Origin: Parapedobacter tibetensis
GTDB lineage: Bacteria > Bacteroidota > Bacteroidia > Sphingobacteriales > Sphingobacteriaceae
Direction of reading: 5' to 3'
NCBI RefSeq assembly: GCF_024643205.1
Contig: NZ_JAMKQJ010000010.1
Location: 124,001 to 188,000 of the forward strand
Length of the DNA: 64,000 bases
The notes beneath the pieces were generated by a model. The model searched no databases. It was given only the letters and a program-made list of their open reading frames with translations, and was not told the origin of the DNA. The translations under genes and the position numbers were made by a program. Shown here one piece after another: positions 63,379 to 64,000 of this stretch. Position 1 is the first letter of the stretch. Every line of letters starts with the position of its first letter.

Positions 63379-63852
63379 CTACGTATTCTTTTCTTCGTTT
63401 TCCGGTAAACGAGGTGTTTTAGAAGCTGTGTTTTCCTCCTTCGAAGTGCTTTCTTGAGATGGATCCTCCGTGTTTTCGGTAGCCTCGGGCTGGGTATATG
63501 AATAGCTGTCATTATAATAAGGGCCCTCGCTACCATAATAGTCGGGTTCACGTCCGGGATTGTGTTGGTAGGTGCCGGCTGGTGTAGAAGGATTACTTTC
63601 GTTCAATTTTTTGGGTTCGGCATCATCCACAATGACATCCTTCACGTCTATATCTTTTTCGAAATTATTAATCTGCTCACTGATATCACGCTTAATGCTT
63701 TCTGAAGCATCCTTGAATTCGCGGATACCTCGTCCCAAGCCCCTAGCCAATTCTGGCAATTTCTTGCCCCCGAACAGCAACAATGCCGCTCCGATGATGA
63801 GCATCATCTCACTTGTTCCAATATTCAGGAATGCCAATACTGTACTCAACAT
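63379..63852 (-). CDS. tatA: Sec-independent (twin-arginine) translocase subunit TatA/TatE
   Basis: This 157-residue protein has the TatA layout: a short N-terminal membrane helix (SEMMLIIGAALLLFGG), the hinge FGGKKLPEL and an amphipathic helix (ARGLGRGIREFKDASESIKRDI). The C-terminal 90 residues are acidic, polar and low-complexity (YYGSEGPYYNDSYSYTQPEATENTEDPS), longer than in most TatA proteins. It forms the pore for folded protein export. It begins 2 bases after the stop of an upstream reading frame. Confidence 0.93.
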   Translation of the reverse strand: MLSTVLAFLNIGTSEMMLIIGAALLLFGGKKLPELARGLGRGIREFKDASESIKRDISEQINNFEKDIDVKDVIVDDAEPKKLNESNPSTPAGTYQHNPGREPDYYGSEGPYYNDSYSYTQPEATENTEDPSQESTSKEENTASKTPRLPENEEKNT

Positions 63853-63854
63853 AA

Positions 63855-64000
63855 CTATATCTTCGCTATTTTGTAACCGCTAAGGTAGGGGTAAATTTTG
63901 TGATATCCATGTTTTGGGTGAAAATAGTTGGCGCCAATAGGCAAACCGTCGATGTCTTGGATCGCATAAACTAAAAATAGAACGCCGATGATGCGGATAT
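63855..64000 (-). CDS. Partial reading frame upstream of tatA, unidentified
   Basis: An open frame of 47 codons runs off the right edge and stops 2 bases before tatA. It ends with ANYFHPKHGYHKIYPYLSGY and begins at the edge with a hydrophobic IRIIGVLFLVYAIQ. The tight spacing suggests an operon. I do not recognise it. Against it: the edge bases 63980-63998 resemble the dispersed repeat at 60990, so this could be non-coding. Confidence 0.45.
   Translation of the reverse strand, partial: IRIIGVLFLVYAIQDIDGLPIGANYFHPKHGYHKIYPYLSGYKIAKI

Overview
The window reads as a chromosomal stretch of a Bacteroidota bacterium of the Sphingobacteriaceae type; a Parapedobacter- or Pedobacter-like organism is an inference. 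Support comes from SusC/SusD pairs, gliding-type GldA and GldF/GldG proteins, Bacteroidota promoters (a -33 TTG/TTTG box about 20 bases before TANNTTTG), and the near absence of Shine-Dalgarno sequences.

Positions 1-30399 form one large polysaccharide utilisation locus on the plus strand, cut by the left edge of the window. It holds two SusC/SusD pairs (the first SusC is partial), three sialidase-fold proteins (two with good GH33 active-site motifs), two sialate O-acetylesterase-type enzymes, three FGly sulfatases, a GH106-like and a GH27 hydrolase, and an intracellular branch: two DHDPS/NanA-fold aldolases, a kelch mutarotase fused to a sodium:solute symporter, and a ROK kinase. The inferred job is to bind, de-sulfate, de-acetylate and desialylate a sulfated, O-acetylated sialoglycan, then import and cleave the sialic acid. 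Three transcription units start from an identical 25-base promoter/operator module (9346, 15635, 24459), so they are probably one regulon. No regulator, GlcNAc/ManNAc epimerase, or nagA/nagB is present in the window.

Positions 30409-38414 hold panD and a DUF6695-like gene on the minus strand, a 1013-residue ThuA/sorbosone-dehydrogenase/PKD/cytochrome c lipoprotein, a large unrecognised membrane-anchored propeller protein, and a DUF423 protein.

Positions 38495-64000 are mostly housekeeping genes: priA, pcm, a membrane MutS-like ATPase, smpB, a DtxR-family regulator, sucD, a TrmH-type methyltransferase, rpsT, a DUF1080 lipoprotein with an AraC regulator, a gldF-gldG fusion and gldA, a GDPD-type phosphodiesterase, shikimate kinase, DoxX and DUF1599 genes, a HipA-like/DUF3037 pair, cysE-cysM, tex and tatA. 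Gaps here carry short dispersed repeats. Around position 45090 a single N lies between two identical 98-base copies, almost certainly an assembly join.

Functions rest on motif recognition by eye; no database search was run.
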